Of a stretch of 32,716 bases of DNA, positions 23,971 to 31,954 are shown one piece after another. A program made the translations under genes and the position numbers. This stretch comes from Leptolinea sp. UBA5366 (GTDB lineage: Bacteria; Chloroflexota; Anaerolineae; Anaerolineales; Anaerolineaceae), in NCBI GenBank assembly GCA_002407845.1, contig DHPK01000009.1, forward strand, positions 135,782 through 168,497. The letters run 5' to 3'. The notes below the pieces were generated by a model. It was not told where the DNA came from. It worked only from the letters and a program-made list of their open reading frames with translations, and did not search any database. Each line of letters opens with the position of its first letter. Position 1 is the first letter of the stretch.

Positions 23971-24458
23971 AACCGGCTGTCCTGATTTTTCTCCTCATAA
24001 AAGAGATAAAAAACAATTTCGCGCACGGTCGCCATCACTGGAACGGCGATGATCACGCCGAACACGCCCAAAACGGAACCAAATGCAGCCATGCCAACGA
24101 TCGTGATGATCGGATGCATATTCAAGACAGAACCGACGATTTTAGGCTGGATCAGCCAGTTTTCCAGCAGCTGGATCAGTCCATAGAGTAAAACAACCAA
24201 TACAGCAAACTGCCAATTTTTAAGCGGAAGCGTGTTCGATCCCTGAAGGAGCGCTACAATAGCCGCTGCTGCAGTGGAAATGATCGGTCCGATCCGCGGA
24301 ATCACTTCACAGCCGCCTGCGACGACAGCTAGCACGAATGCAAAAGGAAGACCGACGATGCGATTTACGATGTAGGTCATCACGCCGATAAAAACCATTA
24401 AAATCAATTGGCTCTTGAGATAATTCATCCAGATCTTTAAAATCCTGTTTAGCAGCAT
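23967..24458 (-). CDS. AI-2E family membrane protein, C-terminal half only
   Basis: This 163-residue protein corresponds to the second half of AI-2E/UPF0118 family transporters, which are usually about 330-400 residues. The conserved stretches are GGCEVIPRIGPIIS, QLLENWLIQPKIVGSVLNMHPIITI and GVFGVIIAVPVMAT. About four hydrophobic segments are visible. The N-terminal half is missing, and only about 65 bases separate this ATG from the divergent mreB -10 element, so no room exists for it. A TAAAAT lies 6 bases before the ATG, suggesting a leaderless message and that the short form is truly expressed. Its function is unknown. Confidence 0.82.
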   Translation of the reverse strand: MLLNRILKIWMNYLKSQLILMVFIGVMTYIVNRIVGLPFAFVLAVVAGGCEVIPRIGPIISTAAAAIVALLQGSNTLPLKNWQFAVLVVLLYGLIQLLENWLIQPKIVGSVLNMHPIITIVGMAAFGSVLGVFGVIIAVPVMATVREIVFYLFYEEKNQDSRL

Positions 24459-24464
24459 GACTCA

Positions 24465-24470
24465 ATTTTA
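24465..24470 (-). promoter_or_regulatory. Candidate -10 element of the AI-2E/ftcD unit (leaderless)
   Basis: Minus-strand TAAAAT ends 6 bases before the ATG at 24458, so the first transcribed base would be the start codon itself. There is no ribosome binding site. The arrangement repeats that seen at folC. Confidence 0.42.
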
Positions 24471-24497
24471 TCCCTTATTCCTGCCGAATGTTTTTCT

Positions 24498-24528
24498 TGT
24501 GGAAAAGCCAGGGTCTATTTGGTATAAT
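24498..24528 (+). promoter_or_regulatory. mreB promoter with extended -10
   Basis: TGGTATAAT (TATAAT at 24523-24528) is an extended -10 element. A weak TTGTGG at 24498-24503 could act as the -35 with a long 19-base spacer. It leaves a leader of about 115 nt before mreB. The promoter faces away from the AI-2E-family gene. Confidence 0.65.
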
Positions 24529-24605
24529 CAGTACGTTATATTGGATTAATTTGAATGGAGATAATTCAAGTCTGCCATCGCTGATAATTGCTGAGAAGCA
24601 ACAGA

Positions 24606-24650
24606 ATGACGGATAAACAAATGAGAGAAATTCTGAGCGCGGGGAAATAA
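24606..24650 (+). CDS. Possible 14-residue leader peptide directly before mreB
   Basis: ATG at 24606 opens a 14-codon frame (MTDKQMREILSAGK) whose TAA ends one base before the mreB TTG start. The GGGGAAA that would serve mreB lies within its last codons. Such an arrangement could couple mreB translation to that of the leader. A short frame of this size can arise by chance, and its own ribosome binding site (GAGAAG) is weak. Confidence 0.25.
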   Translation: MTDKQMREILSAGK

Positions 24651-24651
24651 T

Positions 24652-25716
24652 TTGGCTTTCAAACCTTTAAACTGGTTAATGGGGCTGTTTTCTCTGGATA
24701 TTGGCATCGATCTGGGAACAGCAAACACGCTTGTCTACGTGCGCGGCAAAGGGCTCGTTATTAATGAACCGTCCTGGGTCGCTGTCGAGAAGCGCACTCG
24801 CAGACCGGTTGCGATTGGAGCTCAGGCTAAAGAAATGGTCGGGCGAACCCCTGCAAACCTGATGGTTGTGCGTCCGATGCGCGATGGCGTGATCTCCGAA
24901 TTCGAAATTACTCAGGCGATGCTTGGTTACTTTATCGGACGCGCGCATCAGCAGACGATTGCTCCGTTCCCCCGTCCGCGGGTTGTGGTCGGAATTCCAT
25001 CAGGTGCGACGGATGTTGAACGGCGGGCAGTGTATGACGCTGCGATGGCAGCCGGTGCTCGGGAAATTTACCTGATCGAAGAACCGAAGGCGACCGCGAT
25101 CGGCATTGGACTTCCGATTAATGAAATTCGCGGAACGATGGTGGTTGACATCGGCGGCGGAACGACAGAAGTCGCGATACTTTCAATGAATGAAATTGTT
25201 GTCTCGCGTTCTTTGCGCGTAGCCGGTGATGAAATTGATCAGGATATCCTGAATTACATCCGCAATCGCTACAATCTCTACATTGGCGAACGGATGGCAG
25301 AACAGACCAAAATCTCCATTGCCAGTGCACATCCGCTGCCGATGGAGCGGACAATGGTCATCCGCGGGCGCAATCTGGTTACCGGACTGCCCGAGGCAAT
25401 AGAGGTGTCGAGCGTCGAAATTCGTGACGCTATTTCGGGTTCGATTCAAGTGATCGTTGACACAGTCAAAGACGCAATTGATGAAGCGCCGCCGGAACTT
25501 GTTGCAGACCTGATTGAAACGGGAATCTGTTTGTCAGGCGGCGGGTCTCAAATCCTTGGAATGGCAGATCGATTGAATGACGAATTAAACATCCGGGTTT
25601 GGGTTGCGGAAGACCCGATGACGTGCGTTGCGCGCGGTGCAGGGATGGTGTTGGAGAATTCAGCAACGATCAACCAATTTGCCGCCAGCCTCGATCGGTT
25701 TTCGAGCAGAAGATAG
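24652..25716 (+). CDS. mreB: Rod shape-determining protein MreB (bacterial actin)
   Basis: This 354-residue protein polymerises under the membrane and guides lateral wall synthesis. The nucleotide-binding motifs are DIGIDLGTANTLVYVRGKG (phosphate 1), VVDIGGGTTEVAILS (phosphate 2) and GICLSGGGSQILGMADRL (adenosine). I chose the TTG at 24652 because GGGGAA lies about 6 nt before it. The extra N-terminal residues (AFKPLNWLMGLF) then resemble the amphipathic membrane-binding helix. An ATG at 24679 is a shorter alternative without a site. mreC, mreD, PBP2 and rodA follow on the same strand. Confidence 0.96.
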   Translation: MAFKPLNWLMGLFSLDIGIDLGTANTLVYVRGKGLVINEPSWVAVEKRTRRPVAIGAQAKEMVGRTPANLMVVRPMRDGVISEFEITQAMLGYFIGRAHQQTIAPFPRPRVVVGIPSGATDVERRAVYDAAMAAGAREIYLIEEPKATAIGIGLPINEIRGTMVVDIGGGTTEVAILSMNEIVVSRSLRVAGDEIDQDILNYIRNRYNLYIGERMAEQTKISIASAHPLPMERTMVIRGRNLVTGLPEAIEVSSVEIRDAISGSIQVIVDTVKDAIDEAPPELVADLIETGICLSGGGSQILGMADRLNDELNIRVWVAEDPMTCVARGAGMVLENSATINQFAASLDRFSSRR

Positions 25717-25764
25717 CCCAACGATTCCTCACAACCTTAAAGATTATTGATGGCTTTCTCAAGT

Positions 25765-25773
25765 TGTTATAAT
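25765..25773 (+). promoter_or_regulatory. mreC promoter, extended -10
   Basis: TGTTATAAT, with TATAAT at 25768-25773, is an extended -10 element ending 11 nt before the mreC ATG, so the leader would be only about 4-5 nt. TTGATG at 25747-25752 is a possible -35 with a short 15-base spacer. mreCD and the downstream wall genes may thus be transcribed separately from mreB. Confidence 0.5.
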
Positions 25774-25784
25774 TAAATTTGGAT

Positions 25785-26612
25785 ATGAAAAAAATCTTTG
25801 AAAACTGGCAGCGGGTTGTCATGATTCTGCTGATCGCCGGGATGATTCTTCTTGCGCTGAGCGGATTTCTGACTCAGATGTTGGGGAATGTGCTGGATCC
25901 GGTAATCAGTATCCAAAAGTGGGTTGCCGAGCGCGTCAAGATTGTCTATGAGTTTTTCACAATCCCACGCGATGTGACCCAGCTGAGGGCGGAGAACCAG
26001 GCGCTGCAGGATCATGTTTCACTGCTTCAGACTCAAATCATTCAGCTTGAACAAGATTTGAAAGAAGCGGATATTTTGTATTCACTGCTCGGATTTGCTC
26101 GCGGACGTCCGGAAGAAACCTATGTCGCTGCAGCCGTGATTGGCATTGATCCGAGTCCATTTCTCAAATATGTGCTGATTGACAAAGGGTCGGACGACGG
26201 AATTGCCTTCAATATGCCGGTCGTAACAGAAAAAGGGCTGGTTGGGCGCATCAGCGCGGTGACAGCTTCTGCATCGCGCGTGCAACTAATTACGGATATC
26301 GGGTCCATGGTGAACGCCCGAGTCGTTGAAGCGGATGTTGACGGCGTGATTCAGGGGTCGGTCACAGCTGATATTTCGATTGAAATGGTCACGCAGGAAG
26401 TCGAATTACAGGCTGGTCAGACCGTTCAAACTTCCGGACTTGGCGGAAGTTATCCGGCTGACGTGACGATTGGGCATATTATTAATGTAAACAAACTTGA
26501 AAATGAGCTGTTCCAGTCCGCGTCAATCCAGCCGGCAGAAGACTTCAACACGCTTCAGGCTGTGCTGGTGGTTGCAAACTTCCGTCCATCCAACATCAGC
26601 CCGCTGGAATGA
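25785..26612 (+). CDS. mreC: Rod shape-determining protein MreC
   Basis: This 275-residue protein has a cytoplasmic start, one membrane segment (about residues 12-32), a coiled-coil (about 65-95, ENQALQDHVSLLQTQIIQLE) and the extracytoplasmic beta domain, with YVLIDKGSDDGI and MPVVTEKGLVGRIS. It links MreB/RodZ to PBP2 outside the membrane. I chose the ATG at 25785. A TTG two codons earlier would fall at the expected transcription start. mreD follows after 15 nt with an AGGAG site. Confidence 0.93.
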   Translation: MKKIFENWQRVVMILLIAGMILLALSGFLTQMLGNVLDPVISIQKWVAERVKIVYEFFTIPRDVTQLRAENQALQDHVSLLQTQIIQLEQDLKEADILYSLLGFARGRPEETYVAAAVIGIDPSPFLKYVLIDKGSDDGIAFNMPVVTEKGLVGRISAVTASASRVQLITDIGSMVNARVVEADVDGVIQGSVTADISIEMVTQEVELQAGQTVQTSGLGGSYPADVTIGHIINVNKLENELFQSASIQPAEDFNTLQAVLVVANFRPSNISPLE

Positions 26613-26627
26613 CAGGAGACGCTCAAA

Positions 26628-27131
26628 ATGAAAGAAATTTTGATCACGATTCCCGTCATGATCTTCACTGGAATCTTCCAGGCAACGCTTTTCAGCAGAA
26701 TTCACATTCTGAACGGAACGGCTGACATCATCTTATTAATGATCATCGCCTGGTCCCTTCATCCTCACACAAAATATTCCTGGTTGTGGCTGCTGTCAGG
26801 ATCCCTTATTATGACCTATCTGTCAGCGATCCCAATGTATGGCTATTTCATCACTTATACAATCATCTGGATTCTGATTCAGTTTTTAAAAAGCCGATTT
26901 TGGCAGATGCCGATTATCTTGATGGTATTTGTGACGATCATCGGGTCCATCGTTTCAGCAGCGGTTTCCTATTTTGTCCTCTTTATTAATGATATCCAGC
27001 CTGAGTTGCAAACTACGCTGACCCAAATTATGATCCCGTCCTTGACCTTGAACCTGCTCTTCTGCATCCCGGTTTATGGCATTTTGAACGATTGGGCTAA
27101 CTCTTTGTATTACAAGGAGGCACAGCTGTGA
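26628..27131 (+). CDS. mreD: Rod shape-determining protein MreD
   Basis: This 167-residue, very hydrophobic protein has about five membrane segments and is placed between mreC and PBP2. Sequence conservation in MreD is low. The early GIFQATLFSRIHILNGTADIIL region and the position make the call. CAGGAG precedes the ATG. Its last codon and TGA overlap the GTG start of the PBP2 gene, and the AAGGAGG for that gene lies within its 3' end. Confidence 0.9.
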   Translation: MKEILITIPVMIFTGIFQATLFSRIHILNGTADIILLMIIAWSLHPHTKYSWLWLLSGSLIMTYLSAIPMYGYFITYTIIWILIQFLKSRFWQMPIILMVFVTIIGSIVSAAVSYFVLFINDIQPELQTTLTQIMIPSLTLNLLFCIPVYGILNDWANSLYYKEAQL

Positions 27132-29224
27132 TCAACGGGTTCAATAAAGAAAAACTTGATTTTAAGAACCGCCGTTTCCTGCTGTTTTACGTCGCGATGT
27201 TTTTATTGATTCTTTACTATATTTATCGTCTCGTGATGATCCAAATTGTGCAGGGCGACTATTACCTTGCGCTGGCAGATGAAAACCGAATATCGGTCGT
27301 GCGGGAACAGTCGACGCGCGGGATCATCTATGACCGAAATGGTGTTGTGTTAGCCCGAAACGTGCCGACCTACGACATTGTTATCATCCCTGCAGAGTTG
27401 CCGGCAGACGACGGAGATGTGCAGGAAATCTATCGGGTACTTTCAGCTAAGCTTGACATTCCAGTTAACAACGGCGAAATCAACAATGAAACTGTCCGCC
27501 TTTACAGTGAATGCGGAACGGATTTTGGAATCACACAAATTGTATATATCGCAAATTCGCTGACGCCTTATGGAGAGACCGGAATTGTTTGTGATGTGCC
27601 GGAGCAAAAGGCGATGGAAATTCAGGAATTGTCGGTCAACATGCCGGGGGTAGGCGTAAGGGTTAATTCGATCCGTGAATATCCAACCGGATATAACACT
27701 TCCGAAGTTGTCGGCTTTCTTGGTCCGATTCCGGGGGGGATCGCCGATGAGATGGAAGCGCGGGGATTTATTCTGAACAAGGATAAATACGGTTACGCAG
27801 GCGTTGAATCTTCTCTGCAGAATTTACTGTCCGGCAAGAATGGACGGCGCGTCGTTGAGGTGGATGTTGCCGGGCTTGAAATGCGCGACCTCGAACCGCC
27901 GCTGAATCCGGTCCCCGGCTATAACATCAAGCTGACGATTGATGTCAGACTTCAAGAGGTCGCCCGGGCGGCGCTGCTGGATACAATGGCATTTTACAAT
28001 CGGGTCAATATCGAGGGGATGCTGACCGAAGACGGGGCTGCGATTGCCATGAACCCGCAAACCGGAGAGGTGTTGGCGCTGGTTTCTGAACCAACCTTCG
28101 AAAACAATAGAATGACACGCTATATTCCGGCTTATTACTATCAGCAATTATCCATCGATCAGTCTAAGCCGCTGCTGAACCATGTCACACAGGTTGCCCA
28201 GCCGCCGGGTTCGGTTTTTAAAATTGTGACCGGCATTGGTGCAATCAATGAAAAAGTGGTTGATCCTGACTTTTTAGTGCATTGCCCAGGCAGAATGTTT
28301 GTGCAAAACAGTTATTCGCCGAATGACCCAGGATCCCAGCAGGAATATGTCTGCCACTTGCGCACTGGACATGGCGGCGTTGATTACATCCATGCGCTGG
28401 CGTGGTCCTGCAACCTTTACTTTAACAAAGTCGGCGGCGGGTATCAAAACGAAGTCCCGAACGGGCTGGGGATTGATCTACTGGCTCAATATTCCCATGC
28501 ATTGGGTTATGGCGAAGTGTCCGGAATTGAGCTGACCGGTGAAGAGATGGGCATGGTTCCGACTCGAACCTGGAAGAGGGTAAACCGAGGCGAATCTTGG
28601 GCGACTGGCGATACTTATCTGGCATCCATGGGGCAGGGGTATATCAGCTCCTCTCCACTGCAGGTGCTGGGTTCTTTTGTTACCGTCGCAAACAGCGGAG
28701 TTCACGTCAAGCCGACAGTTATCCGGGAAGTGCTCGACGAACGCGGAAATGTTGTGCTGCCTTTCACGCCGACCATGCTCTGGGACATTACCAAAGATCC
28801 GAAAATCATGATCTTTGATGAAGATGGCTTAGAAACGGGTGAGTATAAAACGGTCGATCCTTATGTGATCGACTTGACCCGGCAGGGGCTGCGGATGGTT
28901 CCGCAGCCGGGTGGGACTGCAGAAGAAGCCTTTGCCGGTGATACGCATCAATCTTCCGCAAAGACTGGAACGGCTGAATATTGCGATGACATTGCGAATG
29001 AGAAAGGGTTATGCCAGTTCGGAAACTGGCCGTCCCATGCCTGGACAGCCGCATACGCGCCATACGATAATCCGGAAATTGCTGTTGTCGTCTTCATGTA
29101 CAATGGAAAAGAAGGGGCTTATACAGCCGGTTATCCAACCAGAAGAATTGTCGATAACTACTTTCTTTTAAAAGAATATGACATGGAAAGGCAAGGCGAG
29201 ACAACTTCGCCCTTAGCTCCTTAA
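27128..29224 (+). CDS. mrdA: Penicillin-binding protein 2 (peptidoglycan transpeptidase)
   Basis: This 698-residue class B PBP crosslinks lateral-wall peptidoglycan together with RodA. It has one N-terminal membrane segment (about residues 16-38), a dimerisation/pedestal domain with RGIIYDRNGVVLARN (64-78), and a transpeptidase domain. The active-site motifs are S362-V-F-K365, S427-C-N429 and K612-T-G. The GTG start has an AAGGAGG site 7 nt upstream and overlaps the mreD stop. The domain contains several cysteines (for example CPGRM, YVCH, EYCDD and GLCQ), which may form disulfides. rodA begins a few bases after the stop. Confidence 0.95.
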   Translation: MINGFNKEKLDFKNRRFLLFYVAMFLLILYYIYRLVMIQIVQGDYYLALADENRISVVREQSTRGIIYDRNGVVLARNVPTYDIVIIPAELPADDGDVQEIYRVLSAKLDIPVNNGEINNETVRLYSECGTDFGITQIVYIANSLTPYGETGIVCDVPEQKAMEIQELSVNMPGVGVRVNSIREYPTGYNTSEVVGFLGPIPGGIADEMEARGFILNKDKYGYAGVESSLQNLLSGKNGRRVVEVDVAGLEMRDLEPPLNPVPGYNIKLTIDVRLQEVARAALLDTMAFYNRVNIEGMLTEDGAAIAMNPQTGEVLALVSEPTFENNRMTRYIPAYYYQQLSIDQSKPLLNHVTQVAQPPGSVFKIVTGIGAINEKVVDPDFLVHCPGRMFVQNSYSPNDPGSQQEYVCHLRTGHGGVDYIHALAWSCNLYFNKVGGGYQNEVPNGLGIDLLAQYSHALGYGEVSGIELTGEEMGMVPTRTWKRVNRGESWATGDTYLASMGQGYISSSPLQVLGSFVTVANSGVHVKPTVIREVLDERGNVVLPFTPTMLWDITKDPKIMIFDEDGLETGEYKTVDPYVIDLTRQGLRMVPQPGGTAEEAFAGDTHQSSAKTGTAEYCDDIANEKGLCQFGNWPSHAWTAAYAPYDNPEIAVVVFMYNGKEGAYTAGYPTRRIVDNYFLLKEYDMERQGETTSPLAP

Positions 29225-29231
29225 ATTGACC

Positions 29232-30365
29232 ATGCGAAAAGAATTTTGGCGTAACTTTGACTTTTGGCTCTATGGCGATGTGGTGATCCTGTGTGTTTTT
29301 GGGATCGTCATGATCCAATCCGCGTTGGCAGGCAACCTGGAAGTCAGCGTTAATAGCCAGATTTTGTATGTGGGAATCGGTTTGGTTTTGATCATGGTCC
29401 TGACGCTGATCGACTATCACTACCTTGAATCGCTGGCGAATCTAATGTATTTTGGAATCATTATCCTGTTGTTCGCCCTGCGGATTTTTGGTGAAGCGAC
29501 TTTTGGTTCAGCCCGCTGGCTGGACTTGGGATTTGTCTCGATCCAGCCTTCTGAGTTTGCGAAAACAATTCTGATTATCCGGTTAGCAAAATATTTCTCG
29601 GACAATTGGAACAACAAGCATGATATGCGCTGGATTATGAAGAGTTTCTTGCTTACTTTTGGGATTGTGCTGTTTGTGCTCCTCCAGCCAAACCTGAGTA
29701 CATCTATCGTTCTGATGGTTTTATGGTTTTCAATGCTGTGGGTCAGCAAGGTTGAAATGAAATACCTGATGATTCTTGGAATTGTCGGGATGGTGTTTCT
29801 GATCATTTTAACCGTCTGGATTTTTGTTTCTCCTGACACAGTTCCTTTTATTCAGGGGTACCAGCTCGGCAGGCTCCAAACCTTTTTCTCTGACAGCACG
29901 GATGAGACGGCACGGTACGGGGATAAATACAACGTTGATCAGGCAGTTATTTCGCTCGGGTCCGGAAAATTATTCGGGCAAGGATATGGCAATGGAACCC
30001 AGGTTCAGCTGCGATTTCTAAAAGTCCGTCATACTGACTTCATTTTTTCCGCTCTTGGTCAGGAATTTGGGTTTGTCGGTACAATTGTAGTGATCCTTTT
30101 GTTATTATTTGTGGTGCTGCGCTGTCTGCGCGCCGCAAGGCTGGCACCTGATATGTTTGGTGCATTGATCTGTTATGGAGTTGCGACTTTGTTCTTCTTT
30201 CAGATGGTCGTGAACATAGGCGTGAATCTCCAAGTGCTTCCAGTCACTGGGCTGACGCTGCCGTTTGTCAGCTATGGGGGGTCTTCCACGCTGGCGTTGA
30301 CTGTTGCAATCGGCTTGGTTGAGAGCGTCGCCGCTCGACAGGAAAAGAAAGAAGAAATAGTCTGA
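29232..30365 (+). CDS. rodA: RodA, SEDS-family peptidoglycan glycosyltransferase
   Basis: This 377-residue protein, with about ten membrane segments, polymerises lipid II into glycan strands and works with PBP2. Family features are GSARWLDLGFVSIQPSEFAK (about 90-109), a periplasmic loop region with YQLGRLQTFF, GSGKLFGQGYGNGTQ and the C-terminal LPVTGLTLPFVSYGGSS. No good ribosome binding site is visible. The ATG at 29232 starts 7 nt after the PBP2 stop, and an in-frame TTG at 29226 is an alternative. Translation is probably coupled to the upstream gene. Confidence 0.95.
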   Translation: MRKEFWRNFDFWLYGDVVILCVFGIVMIQSALAGNLEVSVNSQILYVGIGLVLIMVLTLIDYHYLESLANLMYFGIIILLFALRIFGEATFGSARWLDLGFVSIQPSEFAKTILIIRLAKYFSDNWNNKHDMRWIMKSFLLTFGIVLFVLLQPNLSTSIVLMVLWFSMLWVSKVEMKYLMILGIVGMVFLIILTVWIFVSPDTVPFIQGYQLGRLQTFFSDSTDETARYGDKYNVDQAVISLGSGKLFGQGYGNGTQVQLRFLKVRHTDFIFSALGQEFGFVGTIVVILLLLFVVLRCLRAARLAPDMFGALICYGVATLFFFQMVVNIGVNLQVLPVTGLTLPFVSYGGSSTLALTVAIGLVESVAARQEKKEEIV

Positions 30366-30372
30366 TATTGAC

Positions 30373-30397
30373 CCGGCTGACTGGCTGCCGGAAATTT
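30373..30397 (+). terminator. Weak hairpin after rodA
   Basis: CCGGC (30373-30377) pairs with GCCGG (30387-30391) around a 9-base loop, followed by AAATTTT. It is short and could be a weak terminator between the wall genes and gltX. Read-through is likely. Confidence 0.3.
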
Positions 30398-30423
30398 TCA
30401 AAAATGAAAAGAGAAAAGATAAC

Positions 30424-31926
30424 ATGTCTGAACCTTTGAAACCCGTTCGTGTACGTTTTGCGCCATCTCCAACCGGAAGACTGCATCTGGGAGGCGGACG
30501 GACTGCATTATATAACTATCTGTTAGCGAAGAAAACCGGAGGGACTTTTATTCTGCGGATCGAGGATACCGATCAGAAACGGTATATTGAAAGTGCTGAA
30601 CAGGAAATCATGGACGGCTTGCATTGGTTGGGCATTGACTGGGACGAAGGACCAGACAAACCTGGTGAAGCGGGGCCTTACCGTCAATCGCAGCGCAAGC
30701 AGATTTATCTCGATTATGCTGAAAAATTGATCAATCAGGGCGATGCATTTTACTGTTTCTGCAGTCCGGAACGCCTGCGGGAAATGAAAGAAAACCAGCA
30801 GAAACGAAGAGAATTTCCCCATTATGATGGCCACTGCCGTGATATTCCGGTGGCTGAAGCACGCGCACGGATTGCGGCAGGGGAATCCTATGTGATCAGG
30901 TTCAAAACACCAAAAGAAGGATCGACGACAGTCAGAGATCATTTGCGCGGTGAGATAACGGTTGAAAATCGCACAATCGATGACTACATTATTGTCAAGT
31001 CAGACGGGTGGGCTTTGTACCATTTGGCTGCGATGGTGGACGATCATCTGATGAATATTTCGCATGTAATTCGCGGGTCTGAATGGATTCCGACGCTTCC
31101 GCTGCATCACATGATCATCAAGGCTTTTGGTTGGGAAGAGCCGGTCTGGATCCACCTTTCGGTGTTTCTCAAACCCAGCGGGAAAGGGAAAATGTCGAAG
31201 CGCGAATCGGCGGATCTGATCAAGGATGGTTATTCGATCTTCTTGACCGACCTGAAAGATTTGGGCTATCTGCCTGAAGCTGTGACCAACTGGATTGCGC
31301 TGATGGGCTGGAGTTTTGATGACCATACCGAATTTTTCAACATGCCCGACCTTATCCGGGATTTCTCGCTGGAGAAACTGAACCCTTCTCCTGCAGCGAT
31401 CAATTTTACGAAGTTAGATCACTTCAACGGGCTCCATATTCGATCCTTAGCGACTGATGATTTTGTCAGCCGCATTGAGCCATTTTTTGCACAAAAGGGA
31501 CTCAATGCCGACAAAGAAACGCTGACCCAAATTGCGCCGATCATTCAGGAAAGAATCGGCGGATTGGATGAAGCTCCTGAAATTGCTGGATTCTTCTTCA
31601 GAGAAACAGTCGTACCAGAGGTCGAAGACCTGTTCCAAAAAGGGCTTGATGCAAAACAGTGTGCTGAAATTGCTGCCCGCAGCTATGAAACGCTCGCTCC
31701 ATTATCTGAGATCAGTCCCGTAGTCGGCGAACCCGAAATGCGGCTGCTGGTTGAAGCAATGCAATTGAAAGCAGCGCAGGTATTTGGTGTATTGCGTGTA
31801 GCCGTGACTGGGCAACGCGTAAGTCCGCCTTTGTTCGAAAGCATGGAAATCATCGGCAAAGATATCGTGCTTGATCGGATTAAAAATGCACAAAAGATGC
31901 TGGAAGCATACGCAGCTGACCATTAA
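30424..31926 (+). CDS. gltX: Glutamyl-tRNA synthetase
   Basis: This 500-residue class I aminoacyl-tRNA synthetase charges tRNA-Glu (and tRNA-Gln in organisms that use transamidation). The HIGH-type motif is HLGG within FAPSPTGRLHLGGGRTALYN, about residues 12-31. The KMSKR motif is at 256-260. FILRIEDTDQKRY and GPYRQSQR are also family stretches. The C-terminal anticodon-binding domain is present and ends at normal length. The ATG follows a purine-rich AGAGAAAAG. A near-full-length discriminating or non-discriminating type cannot be distinguished here, and gatCAB is not in the window. Confidence 0.96.
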   Translation: MSEPLKPVRVRFAPSPTGRLHLGGGRTALYNYLLAKKTGGTFILRIEDTDQKRYIESAEQEIMDGLHWLGIDWDEGPDKPGEAGPYRQSQRKQIYLDYAEKLINQGDAFYCFCSPERLREMKENQQKRREFPHYDGHCRDIPVAEARARIAAGESYVIRFKTPKEGSTTVRDHLRGEITVENRTIDDYIIVKSDGWALYHLAAMVDDHLMNISHVIRGSEWIPTLPLHHMIIKAFGWEEPVWIHLSVFLKPSGKGKMSKRESADLIKDGYSIFLTDLKDLGYLPEAVTNWIALMGWSFDDHTEFFNMPDLIRDFSLEKLNPSPAAINFTKLDHFNGLHIRSLATDDFVSRIEPFFAQKGLNADKETLTQIAPIIQERIGGLDEAPEIAGFFFRETVVPEVEDLFQKGLDAKQCAEIAARSYETLAPLSEISPVVGEPEMRLLVEAMQLKAAQVFGVLRVAVTGQRVSPPLFESMEIIGKDIVLDRIKNAQKMLEAYAADH

Positions 31927-31954
31927 CCCAAGTTAGAAGAAAGGCAGCTTTGAC

